Shown here piece by piece: positions 13,901-25,300 of a stretch of DNA of 64,000 nucleotides; position 1 is the stretch's first letter; each line of letters opens with the position of its first letter. Source of the stretch: Prochilodus magdalenae (lineage: Eukaryota > Chordata > Actinopteri > Characiformes > Prochilodontidae); assembly GCA_024036415.1 (NCBI GenBank), contig JAMWET010003443.1:248001-312000 (forward strand). Direction: 5' to 3'. Below the pieces are notes generated by a model. That model made no database searches. It had not been told where the DNA came from and saw only the letters and a list, made by a program, of their open reading frames with translations. The position numbers and the translations under genes are program-made.

Positions 13901-16884
13901 ATCTCATATTTAATTATGAGCTTTAGGAAGCTGTTTCACCTTCACTGATTGTTACTATTTATGTGAAATCTTCCCAAACAAGTCCAACATTCATAATGAC
14001 ACCAGGTCTGATGTATGTAAATAGTGTTATTGTTATGGTTATTAATACATAGTTTTGTTTGTATCTAAAGAATTCCTAACACTGTAACAGAGCATGCACT
14101 TGAACTTAGGTACAGCCCCAGCACACGAATTGATGAGCTCTGCTGCAGACATTGTGGATTTGGTGGACCCTAGTTTAATGTGCCCTCTGCTGGTGTGCAG
14201 CTGCCGGTAGAGAGCAGAACACATCTCCCAGCATTTTACTGTTACTTGCTGTTCTAGAGAACGTGTTACTGCAGACTCTCATTGAGACTCCTCATCTCTT
14301 TGCCTTCCTTTAGGTTATGTGTCGGACCTATAATGAGCAATGTAAACTTAAGGTGAAGAGCAACACCTGCTACTGCTGCGATCTACACAGCTGTGAGAGG
14401 TGAGCTGCCTGTTATCACTCATCTAACGGATGATGTCTCCTGTGCCTTTTTGAGAGTAAATAGATTATGGAAAGGTTTAAAGTTTAACGTTTCCGAGTCT
14501 CTTTGTTTCCCCAGTCCAGATTACCACGCCCATTACTTTGAGTTTACGGGTGTGAGCAGCTGCTGGGACGTGGTGCACCTGCACAGGCTGCTGTGGTCGA
14601 ATGTAGTGCTCAACGTGCTAGGAGTCTTCTTGGGGATCGTCACCGCTGCCATACTAGGAGCCTTCAAGGACATGGTGAGACCTTCACTAAACAGTTGAAA
14701 CAGTTGACGTTGAATGCTAGAGCACAGTTAAGCAGAAAGTCAGAAAGTCACATTGATCCAATTTTCATCTTAAAGGAGCAGTGTGTAAGATTAGCAGAAA
14801 TAGGATCCAACATATGAAAGTGTTTTCATTAGTCACCTGTAACTACGAATTGTGGTGTCTTGGTCAGCTTTGAATGAGCCCTTCATATTTATGTAGTGGT
14901 TTGTCGTCTTCCAACTGAGGAACAAATCAGAAAAACACATGCTGTAGAGAGTGCCTTTCATGTTTTTTATGTGTTTGTGATAAAGCAGCAGCTTGAATAT
15001 GGTACCGCTGCTATAGCGCCGGCCTGAAGACACAGAAAGAACAATCCTAATTTAAATGTCCTGCTGCATTTAACGGTGCATAAAACTCGTAACCGTGTTC
15101 ACAAAAGGAGGTGACAAGTTGCTTATTGGGCGGATAGCATGCTGGCTAGCCTAGCTAGCTATCAATATCTATCCTCTACTTTCTGCCACCCTTCAGGTTT
15201 ATTAAAACGTGTATGTGCAAAGATGGTCATATAAAATGGGGAATAAAGAAACAGCCGTTATGAGCTTCTCTTTCATGTTTAAATGCTGGTAGAAACAAAA
15301 AGTTCAGACAGCAGAAGCTGGCGACCTCAGACCCCAGTGCCTACGACTGGCTACAACAGATTCTCCGGACCAATCATTTACAATGTCACTACACCACCAA
15401 ATCATTCATTTGTTTAAAGTTGAGAATATATTACCTCTATTTGGCGCCTGGCTTTTGTCACGTGTCTACAAATGGTGTACTCCCATAGGAAATGCTGCTA
15501 ATGTGAATGATGGGTAAGTAGGTAAGTCACCTAATCAAAAACACTACAAAAACTAGTCAGCTTCTTATTCAAACTTTCCAGTTCCACTGGTGCAGCAGTT
15601 ATTATAACACCCGAGCTTCAGAATGTGACGGGGAAATTCTTACAAGAAGCTGCTGAATGACTTTATTGGAAAATATAAAAAAAAGCCTAAGCCTGTAACT
15701 GAATTAATATTAATAAAACTATAAGCTGTTGTGAGTTACTATGCTGTACTAATAGAAAGAGGCAGGACCTACTAGGCATGCTAGGTAGGACCACTCAGTG
15801 GGTAGAATACATTTTTAGGACATATGTGCTGGAGACACATGTTTTGTTTTAAGTTGTTGTTTGATGTGTGAGAGCCCCAGTTTTGATGAACGGAGGATCA
15901 TACTTATTATTTAGTACATAAACGCAAGAAAAAGCAAAGGCGGTGAAAACAGGAGGAAGCAAAACAAAATCAGGACAGGAACCGTAGGTTTTCCTGGGTA
16001 GGGATGGCTGGGGAATTCAGTAAGATGCAAAAGGTGACCTCGCCACTAGCAGGTTACACACTGCTTCTTTAAACAACTTGTTTCAGAAACCACATAAGCA
16101 AGCCCAGCTGAGATTACAGACTGAGTATGTAAGGATTCAGTTTTACACAATGCTAAAGATGGGTATAAGCTTTTAGTACTTGTTAGCCACATTAGCATTA
16201 GAGCAAAACTAGTTCAGACACTAAACATGACTCGGCTGATTGAATACGTTTGGGAACATGTGTGAATTATACGCTTTCTTTTTTATTCCCCCTCTGTTCA
16301 TTAATCATATTATAATATTCCAGTACATTATGCATTATACAGAGGATAGGCAGTTATACTGCAGACATACATCTTCTCCCTGTTTCTCCTCATGCATTGC
16401 AGGCTCCAGCTGTTCCAACTCAAATGTCTCCCAGTCCTGCTCCACCACCGCACATTCTCTATAACCCCACCCAGCACATGCTTACCTATGCAGGCTTCTG
16501 CCCCTCTGGACAAGCCCTGCCTGCCTACCCTAACTACCCAATGCCCATGCAGGTAATCATAGATACATTACACCTCCTCAGGCCTGCACCTGACTAAACT
16601 GCTTTTCTAAATAGGACTACTACCGTCTCTCTTGATGATCTCTACTTATTTGCCTCCAGCACCTGAACGGCTACCCAGCACCGAGCCCTTCTCAGCCCAG
16701 CCCTGAGGTGGCCATGTCCCCATCGGATGAGAGCCAGCCTCAAGCTCAGTCCAGCACCAACCCCTCAGTTCCATCTCAGTCCACTTCACAAGATTCCTCT
16801 GGCTACATGCTCACTCCTAATGCACCCTCGCTCTACGGACACTCATTAGGGTCCTTTGAGAAACCTCCACCTTATGCCTGTTGA
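7894..16884 (+). CDS. tmem255b: TMEM255-family membrane protein, probably TMEM255B (3' part, six exons)
   Basis: Partial gene. Joined exons: 7894-7983, 12344-12424, 14314-14399, 14515-14674, 16403-16552, 16660-16884 (792 nt, 263 aa plus stop, phases consistent). The first exon is a membrane segment containing [12 protein letters not shown] and ending [13 protein letters not shown] cysteine-rich lumenal/extracellular part follows, with an [11 protein letters not shown] motif and [19 protein letters not shown]. The next membrane segment reads [21 protein letters not shown], then comes a Pro/Ser/Gln-rich tail ending FEKPPPYAC. The terminal PPPY is a potential WW-domain ligand. These traits match the FAM70/TMEM255 family, four-pass proteins of unknown biochemical role. 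The first two membrane segments must be encoded upstream of the visible exons. Paralogue B rather than A is inferred from the convergent gas6 neighbour, as at human 13q34, not from sequence alone. Confidence 0.88.
8375..9092. mobile_element. piggyBac-like non-autonomous element
   Basis: 718 bp bounded by TTAA on both sides (8371-8374 and 9093-9096), with termini CCCTTCGA at the left and its inverse TCGAAGGG at the right. TTAA target sites with CCC...GGG ends are the piggyBac pattern. Short direct subterminal repeats occur at both ends. Open frames inside look random; no transposase is present. Confidence 0.62.
12344..12424 (+). CDS. tmem255b: tmem255b exon: start of the extramembrane loop
   Basis: Twenty-seven codons, phase 0 at both ends, acceptor CACTGTAG, donor GTAAGC. 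It encodes [20 protein letters not shown] and a short Tyr-rich end, matching the segment after the third membrane helix in TMEM255 proteins. Confidence 0.88.
12515..12711 (+). repeat. Dispersed repeat, copy 1 (split by the hAT element)
   Basis: Shares ACACAGAGAGCTAAA, GCAGGATGCTGCTCTGG, GAGCTGAC, GACACAGGAGC and CAGACAGAGGGT, in the same order, with stretches at 45680 and 52230. The sequence resumes after the hAT element at 13804 with a matching continuation. Confidence 0.6.
12720..13795. mobile_element. hAT-type non-autonomous element with 8-bp target duplication
   Basis: 1076 bp starting TAGGGCTG and ending CAGCCCTA, flanked by an identical 8-bp direct repeat GTTAATAC (12712-12719 and 13796-13803). 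An 8-bp duplication with these ends is the hAT pattern. No transposase frame is visible. It sits inside an older dispersed repeat. Confidence 0.85.
14314..14399 (+). CDS. tmem255b: tmem255b exon: cysteine-rich loop
   Basis: 86 nt, enters in phase 0 and leaves with two bases of a Ser codon. It encodes [20 protein letters not shown] followed by CCDLHSCE; the CYCCDL cluster is a family signature. Acceptor CTTTAG, donor GTGAGC. Confidence 0.88.
14515..14674 (+). CDS. tmem255b: tmem255b exon: loop end and fourth membrane segment
   Basis: 160 nt, completing the split Ser codon. It encodes [20 protein letters not shown] and the hydrophobic segment [20 protein letters not shown] ending FKDM. Acceptor CCCCAG, donor GTGAGA. 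Confidence 0.9.
14774..16068. mobile_element. TTAA-flanked element, long member
   Basis: Termini AGGAGCAGTGTGTAA at the left and, reverse complemented, AGAAGCAGTGTGTAA at the right, between TTAA at 14770-14773 and 16069-16072. The same termini occur in a 186-bp element at 47345. TTAA targets suggest a Kolobok- or piggyBac-type transposase. It occupies most of a tmem255b intron. Confidence 0.6.
16403..16552 (+). CDS. tmem255b: tmem255b exon: Pro/Tyr-rich cytoplasmic tail
   Basis: Fifty codons, phase 0 at both ends, rich in Pro, Tyr and Ala. The composition resembles the Pro-rich tail of TMEM255 proteins. Acceptor TTGCAG, donor GTAATC. Confidence 0.83.
16660..16884 (+). CDS. tmem255b: tmem255b last coding exon with PPPY terminus
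   Basis: 75 codons including the TGA stop at 16882-16884. It encodes a Ser/Gln/Pro-rich tail ending [11 protein letters not shown]. The FEKPPPY ending is shared with TMEM255 family members and contains a PPxY motif. Acceptor CTCCAG. Confidence 0.88.
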   Translation, partial: HLNGYPAPSPSQPSPEVAMSPSDESQPQAQSSTNPSVPSQSTSQDSSGYMLTPNAPSLYGHSLGSFEKPPPYAC

Positions 16885-19142
16885 AGGAGTGAAGGTTGGA
16901 TTGAAGGTTGAAATGCACAAAACATTCCAGTTCTAACATTTTATCAGGATGTTAGAAAAGGATCAGTAGTTTGTTCTTTAAGGGTCTAATCTAGAGGAAG
17001 CACTCACCTTTCACTGATTGTAAATGTGTACTGGAGATAAGTCAGTGCATTCTGCAAGTATTCTGACAGAGATGATGTTTTTGTCGTTTCATCTCCATGC
17101 TAATGGAACAAACGGCACTCTGGATTAAAAGTGAAGCAGCGACTATATACTGTAAACAGGTAGCTAAATAGACCACGTTTAAAACACAGTTTAATATGTG
17201 GATTTTAAAGGGGCAGTCTGAAACTGTATGTAGTGTTATCTGACCTGTAATCAGTGTGCGAAAGACCCCCTGGTATTCAGAGGGTCCCGTGCTGGCTGGC
17301 TGCTATCTCACTCACCATCAATCATTGTGGCAACATGTTCTTCTCAACTCTTCTTCAACTAGAGATGCTCTTTTCTGGTTTGTGCTTCTTCCACCAAGTA
17401 TGTTAACACTGTAATCACGCCCCGGGTGAAAAGAAATTCTGACCAGCATAGCCACGGATGTAGAGTTGTAGTCATGGGGACCCTTTATGCGTTATAGAGT
17501 GAAGGATACCAAGCTTTATTGTTTGTACATTTGAAAGGCATAAGAGCACACAGCATAGTATAGCACACCTCTGGAAATTCACAACTGCTTGCAACGCCAC
17601 CCACCAGATGCTGATTATCTTCACTGGTGCTTTCCGCTTCTTTCAGTGGCTTTTTGCCTTTGGTAAGTGAAATGCTGCTTGATTGGCCTCCGGCTGGATG
17701 ACTGGCAATCAAGTGGTCTGTCAAGTCTGACAAGTCAAGATGCTCATAATTAATCTTGCTGCAGCCATCAGTAGTGGCATCGGCAGTTTCACTGCGACTT
17801 TCACACACTTCTACACATTTGGGTATGGGTTAACGCCTATCTGATCTCGTCATAAGACTTTGTACCAGAACTTTAGTCATTGTTCCATTTCCAATTTAAT
17901 GTGCTGGTGCTGAGGCAAAACCAGCAGTCACTGTCTAATTACTTACAGACTGCACTATATGTTGGAGCTCCTTACTCCTGAGTTCAGAGACTGAGCTGTA
18001 ATAGTGACCCCTGCTGTTTTACAGTCGGTTTTATCATTTATCATATCACCAAAACATTCCTTTCATTTTAAACCTAAAGCTATTTGAGGATATTTCCTGA
18101 TGCTAAGGACATTAGATTCACACTAGCAGGGACACAATCAGTCTTACAAATACTGCAGTTACATTTATGAGTAAAGCTACTTTCAGCTGGCTTCTGTTGC
18201 ACAGCTGCATTAACCTGGACTGTAGGTTGATTTGTATCCATGTTGCCACCATTTCTGTACAAAACGTTCTAGATCAAAGATTCTGAACTGACTGGACATG
18301 CCCGCCAGTAAAGTTTAAAACAGATATTAGAACAGGTCATAGTTTATTATTACAACCACCTTTTATTTTTTTTCCAAATAGCACTTAGTCTCAGATTAGA
18401 CTGTAGAGACCAAAGATCTCCCTTAGCACTGATAACACCAAGGGCCAACATGAGAGAAATACAAAAACAAAGATTTCATATACAGTACAGAAGATTAAAA
18501 ACAACAGCATAAACAAAATAAGGAAAAACAAAACTCAAAATCGAAACAAAATGATTGATAATGACTTTGAGCACCTACTTAGCCTTTGGTGACTTAAGGC
18601 CTTTTAATCTAGAAGTTAAGGTAGTTGGATGTTTTTTTCTTCTTTTGTCTTGTCTAAAAAGCATTGTACAGTCACATATTTACATATACAGTATGTTACA
18701 GCGCACTCTTGTTCTCAGTAGCTTGTGTTGCGGCGCAGTGCTTTTCACCTCTCTAATGTAAGTATACTCTTCTCCTGTGTCTCAGTGATTATAATATAAA
18801 TATACAAGTTACAGTGTCTATGTGATTGTGTATATACTGCGTACTGTTGGAAGACAGCGTATGTAATGGACCACTGTTGCAGGACTGGATCATTGTGGCT
18901 GTGCAACACCAAATTTGTCAGAGTAAAACTCAAGTTTAAAAGGCTGGCTTAACCAAAAGGAGTGTGTGTAGAGAATGTGGCTTTGTAAGGCCATTATGTG
19001 CCTGTCCTAAAGACCCGGGTTAAGCTTAATCTTGAACTAAAATTCACTTCGACTGGACATTCTCCTTTTAAAGGCATTTTGGTTCCAGGGCTAGGCTTAA
19101 GCTAGGTCCAAAAAAACTAGCCCTATAAGTTTGCTGTGGATT
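16885..19142. other. Convergent 3' intergenic region between tmem255b and gas6
   Basis: The two genes converge here, so the interval should hold both 3' UTRs. No convincing poly(A) pair could be assigned. A TTTATT at about 18361 and another at about 17514 read AATAAA on the - strand, and an ATTAAA lies near 17124 on the + strand. Two modest - strand open frames (17485-17808 and 18080-18262) match nothing I recognise. The stretch 17830-17960 looks like decayed DNA-transposon sequence. Confidence 0.5.
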
Positions 19143-19321
19143 TTAGTCTGCTCTGACAATTTGCTTTACTTCACTGGTTTGGGCCACTAGAGGGCAGGCA
19201 TGAGAGCGGATATCATTGTGCTTATGCTGGGCCTCATCCAGGTCTAACAACTGGCCATTGACCATGACGTCCATACAGCCTGTGTAGAAGGCAGAGACTG
19301 GAGTGGAGACCAGAGAAACAT
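19143..19321 (-). CDS. gas6: gas6 exon 15: end of LamG2 and stop
   Basis: 179 nt including TAA at 19145-19143. Encodes [39 protein letters not shown] and a tail ending KQIVRAD that is longer than the human GAS6 tail as I know it. Confidence 0.95.
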
Positions 19322-22300
19322 CTGCAACAGAAAAGGGTGTATTCAGAGCTTACAGTATACATGACTACATCCTTTAACTTCCTCATGAACAATGACAATC
19401 ATGGCAATGAAACAATTGGACTATATCTGGATTTAATCATAGATCCAGAACTTTCAAACTCTTTTCCACTATAAGCAAAAAAAATAAAAAACGTAGACTC
19501 ACCTGGAATTCCTCCAATAAAGGTGCTGTATGAAGACGACAGGTCCAAAGGCTCCAAATGCTCAACTGATTCAGTCAGGCCCAGCTGCCCATCCACCTCC
19601 AATATGGTGCTGTTACCTGATACTGTCACGTTCACAGTGTGCGTCTCAGAGTCACACAGGTCAACAGGAGAGCTGGCCACGATCACATCACCGAAAGACA
19701 CCAGTATATGCTAAAGTAACAAGACAATCTTAGATCAGACTTTCACCTGAAATTCCATTTCAATATGAGCACAAGCAAGTGGTTCCCCTTCCCAATCCGG
19801 TGGACATACAGCTCTGCATAATTATTTGTTGTCTTCACTACACATCCCATCTAACATAAGAGGAACTTGTTCATTTCTTAATGAATTAAATCATAGGTGC
19901 TAGATGAGACAGCAATAAATGTGCATAGTGTGGGGATAGAGGTCTTTAGCTATTCATGTTGGACCGATTTGACTCAACACTACAGTGACTCACCTTTTAA
20001 AGTACAAAATAGCTGGCTAGCTTCAGTAGATCTATCTCAACACGCTCTGTAGATGTTTGATGTACCAGCAAAAGGTTATTTATTCATATTCTGTTGACAA
20101 TTTTAGTTGAGATTGTAATGTTAAACTAGAAATCTTTCTCTTTTGAGTCGTGATTGGTTTGTATGTACTGGACTATGTGGTTTAAACACCCTTGAGTAAG
20201 ATATACAGAAAAAATATGTCTTGACTGAATAACTGATGTAAAACATACTGACCTCTGCCCATACCATCTTCCCAGAATGATAGTTAGAAAGAGAGATGGA
20301 GAAAGGGACATGATCCTGACGAACTAGTGCAAACAGAACTCCCATGGCAGATGCTGGACGTATGGTCAACTGTATACTAAGCATCTGTGCCTCACCTGTG
20401 TATTAAAGAGAGGTCAGCAACAGATGTCTAATGCATATTTATCAAACAATTAAAAAATTTATCAAACAAAAAAAAGCATTTAGGCATGGACACAAACCGT
20501 GGCTGTGGTTGAAATAGGCAAACCCATGGCCTGGGTAAAATGAGCTGTGGTCCTCGCTGGAGTAGCATTGCATACGTTCATTATTGCGGATGGTCTCTTG
20601 GATGGATGTATCTTCACCAGTTAGCCAGTGCCAATCTCGCATACAAGCATCTAGACGTGGGTTTACCTGGAGTTTAACGGACAGAGACATAGAAATAATT
20701 CCAGTCAGAAAGAATGCCATGGCAAAGAAACTGTTTATTTAAAAAAAGCAGGAGCACTTCAATCTATCAAAGGCTGTTTCTACTGCATAAAAACCCCAAC
20801 AGACAACAGAAGCATTGATATCAGAGATGATCATAGAGCACATCTCTGTCTCCACTTTAAAATTAGCGGGTATAAAATTTCAAATATATCTTGCTGGTAG
20901 ATACAAACAGGCTGAAAAATAAACTGGTACAAGCAACAATTCAAACAGCTGTTAACATTAGCAGGCTAGTCAATACAAGTTACAGGATTCTCATTTTTGA
21001 GAAATGGCTTAGCTTTTGTTATAGCTCAGAAAACTTGACAAACTTAAACTGGGGAGATGTGTTGTTCAGTGTGCTGATTCATGAAATTTGCCTGCAACTT
21101 TCACTGCTTCAAATGAGTTGCAGATTTTGTAAGGTTTCACAGTGTTAGGGCAGCCTGATAGGCATGTAAAGTAAAGGCCAATGTAGTGATAGGAGTCTTG
21201 CCCAGGGAATCTTTTCTGTGATTTTTGTGATTTTTCTGGTGATTTTGCATTAGTTTTAGTAGCCTGACTCAATTATTTCCGACCTGATTTCAGCAAACAC
21301 ACGGTTTAGAGACTGACAAATCAAGATACTTTTCTTGAACTAAGGATGAATAAAAGAAGGAAATTAAATTTATTTTGTATTATTTTAAGCTACATTTTAC
21401 CTTCAGAAATGGCTGAAGCTATTATAATTGGTGGGCAGGGTTTTTTAATATTTGGTCTAACATTTCACTAACATAAAATGATGCACTGTTCTTCCCTTAC
21501 CCTTCTCACTACAATTGATCATGCAGAGAGCCAAACCACTGTTGTGCCATCAACTGATTTGCTTATATGCTAGATGTACATTATCCACTCAGATAAGTAA
21601 CCATTATGTTTACAAACATCACTGACTGGCTACTTGGGTACTAAATGTAGTGCTGAATGACAGATTGGACTAAATTAAGCTGGTCATTACAATAATAGTA
21701 TTCAATTTTAATAATCAACCCTACTGATCCTAGCCTCTGCTTCTGACTGATGTGAGGGGACTGCAAGTCGAAGGCCCTCTGCAATGGCTGAGCAAATCAT
21801 GATCACTGGGCAAGAGGCCATGGGCTTACTGGAAGAATTCAGCCCATAAGAGGCAGCCTCATGGAAACCCCAAAGGCTAATTGTACTGGCTGAAGTACTG
21901 CCCATTTTTCCAGGCAGAAGCACCCCAAAAACTTTCCTGACACTGTTGAATACTAAATGCATCACACAGTTACATAACAGCTGTATACAAGAGGCAGAAG
22001 GGTGAGATGCAGAGACTTGCTAGTTAAAATTTGTAAGGCCTCTCCACATTACAACAAACCCCAATTTCCTTTCTGTGTGCTTGCTAGTACATCTAATTGG
22101 GCGCATGACTAATGGCCACCCAACTTAGTAAGCAGATTTTAAGCATAGGCTAGCAAATGTGGGACTGCATTCTCAAGAGTCATACTGTTCAAGAAAGCAC
22201 CTGAGAAAATCCCTCATTTACTATGAAATATCACTGCAGACATAACCTCTAAAAAATCTAAACTCCACTCTCATGCATTTTGCATGAGTAAGTATCCCTG

Positions 22301-25300
22301 GTGAACACTTGACGCCTGACTTGTGATATGCAAAAAGAATCCTTGGTATTTTTCTTGAGAAAGGACCAGCTGGAAAAATTATGCCTGGCCTAAAAAAAAA
22401 ATCAAGAAAACAGTGTCTACAATCCAATGAAGTTCTCCTCTCCCAAGTACACGGTTATAGCAAAACACTTATGTAGTAACCAAGTTTTTCTAACAAAGGG
22501 CTACTAAAATCTAAAAGCAGCGAGATGTCACCCTCCAGACTGTACAAGTGGACATATGCACAAAATTGTATTGCCTAGACTGCACAATTTTACATTTTGT
22601 TTCGATTACTATGGATATTTTATGAAGAGCTGTTAAGAAATACAGGTTACAAAGACAACAGCTGAAACACGGTAAATTCATACAGTAGGAAACTGTAAGA
22701 AAGAACGAATGAACATCTACAACTAGATCCTTACCTTATTAACCAGTCCATCCTCTTTGAATGGAACCCCACCCACGGTCAGGTTGAGCTCATGCATGCC
22801 TTTCTTCAGGGTAAATAGATCTCCATTCACTGCAATCTTCATCACTGCCTCCCTGTCAATTTTTATCACCAGGCTTCGTCCTTGCTCCTCTACTGATATC
22901 TGGTAGCCAGTTACAAAATGTTAAGCAAAGTTAGGGAAGCACACAATATTAGAGCTAAGATTTGTGGTGTGTTTAATGCAATCGTGTTTTTTTCATGCTA
23001 ATAACATAGAATTTATTTGGGGGTAAAAATTTCCTGAAGAAAACCATACCATGTTTACCATACCTCAGTACAGTTAAGGTACCTGCTGAAACTAAATTTC
23101 TTGTGTGTGTCAACATACTTGGCCAATATCCCTGATTCTGATTCTGAAATGCATCAAAACAATTTTCCCGGCTGAGACCAATTCCTGATGCTTGAGTATT
23201 AATACCTCCAATCTTAAACAAACATAATTCTGATATTTATACGGTTTAATAAGACATACAAAGCTTATATCATATACACACATTATCAAAATAATATTTG
23301 CACAAATAGCTGCACCCAGAAGGAATCAATCAACTGGAATGAAACCTGGTGGGTAAGTTTGACATTACAAGACATGCAAATGATTTAAGTTACACACTTG
23401 ACTGTGCATCGTTGTACCTGACTAACCCAACAGCCACAAAAGCGACATTCAGCGAGCAGTGATGCTCTGCATGAGTCATCCTGTTAGTGTCAACACCACT
23501 GGCAGACGGCTGCACGATGCAGGACTACATGCATGCAGAGAGTAACTACGACTGCTATTAACACTACGTCAGCACATTGGCGACTTCACTGATGTGCTAG
23601 TCATGGAGTGACTAGTAATGGCACTGGCCATTTTTAGGTTGTCATGTGTCACACGTCCAGTAGGCCTGGTGTCACTCCACCTCCACCACACTGCAACATC
23701 TACAGGAACTGTGTGAGAATATTCAAACTGCATGGGATGGAATATCACAAGACACCATTAGGATCTCTACAACTCCATGACGAGACATCTGGTATTTCCA
23801 AATAGCATTGCAGTTCCACAGTTTCTTTGGAGTGCAACTATTCTTTTGATGATGAATGTATATTACAGTCCTATAATAATACAAATTATCCAAATATATT
23901 CAAATAAATGAATTTGATATGTTTAAGACCAACCTACGAGTATTTACAATTATTATTAGTAATAAGAACCATATTTAACATGAATTCAGAATTGACCAAT
24001 ACATAGATAAACCTGTGGTCTGCAGTTTCATCTAAGCGCACAGCAGCAAAAAGGGTGCCGAGTGCTGTTCTAGAATTTCTCCAGTAATGGGTCTCCTACA
24101 TCCGTGTACTGTGCACTCATGCTTACTCCAACCGGTCTGTTAGGCCATAGTTTAGCAAATATTACAGTAATTCAGGCTGTCATTCATCTGTTGCTGTGTA
24201 ATGCAGCTGACCGATGTAGGTGCAACACAGGTGGGGCTTATGCACACACAGGGCTGTATTGCGGTCTGCTTTGTGTTTACATTACATTATTTGTTGTATC
24301 TGTGAAACCAATGGCTTAGAAAGAATTCCAACCGGTATACCACATCAACATAAACATCAATAATAAGATAGAATGGCCACAGAGGATCACCTTGTGCCAA
24401 TGCCCATCGTTAACCAACGGGCCACTGCTGGTCACCCGGCTCACAGCTCCGTATTTCAACTGCAGTTCCAGTTTCCCTTGGTGGATTGCCAGCACGATCC
24501 AGGAACTGTTTAAGTGTCCACCAGCAAAGAAGATCACTCCTTCCGAGTCAAACGTTCTGAGGTCAAACTCTGCTGTAAAGCTGAATGGGAATACAGTCAG
24601 TATTAAACAAAAAGATGATATGACCATAATACTGTTATAGTGGCTGCATCATAGTTATTAGTTGTTTACTGAAGTGTCAAAAACTAGGATATGATGAATC
24701 TCAATTGGCCTTATCTCATAAGAGGGAGATCATTACTAAGTCATAGTCCAGCAAGAAATCTCATCTCCACACTTTTTTGCAATTGATCAGCCATGTTCAG
24801 AGCCTGAAAGTACGCTTCTTTTGTTTCGTACAGGAGCTACTAGACTAAAGCAGCTAACAAGTAAAGAAAAATCAAATAGCAAATTATTCAATGTGCAAAC
24901 TGCCTGGGCTTGCTAACTTTATGAGCCTGGTAGCTCCAGTACAAAAACAAAAAAGCAAACTTTCTACACCAAACATATCTTGGCTGATTGACAATATATA
25001 TGGCAGTAAGGAAATACAGTCACAAGTTTACAGTTCAAAAGTTTGGAATCTATAAAAAGGTTAAATGTATAACTATATACGTGTCAGTTTGCTGAATTAT
25101 CACTTTAATATTTAGCATCAGCACAAGCACAGCAAAGTAAATATCAAAAAAGTATTCTCGGAAAAGAGTTTATGTTGTCATCTAAGAGACTTTGCTCACC
25201 CTGTGTGAACTCGGCGGCGGAAACGCAGCTTGACCACAGGAATACCACTGAACATGCGGCCCAGGTACAGAGAACGAGAGTTTCGTTTCATGTCCAGTGC

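Noticed and set aside
21708..21965. 85-aa - strand open frame in gas6 intron 11
   Set aside because: No known motif and no phase-compatible splice link to neighbouring gas6 exons.
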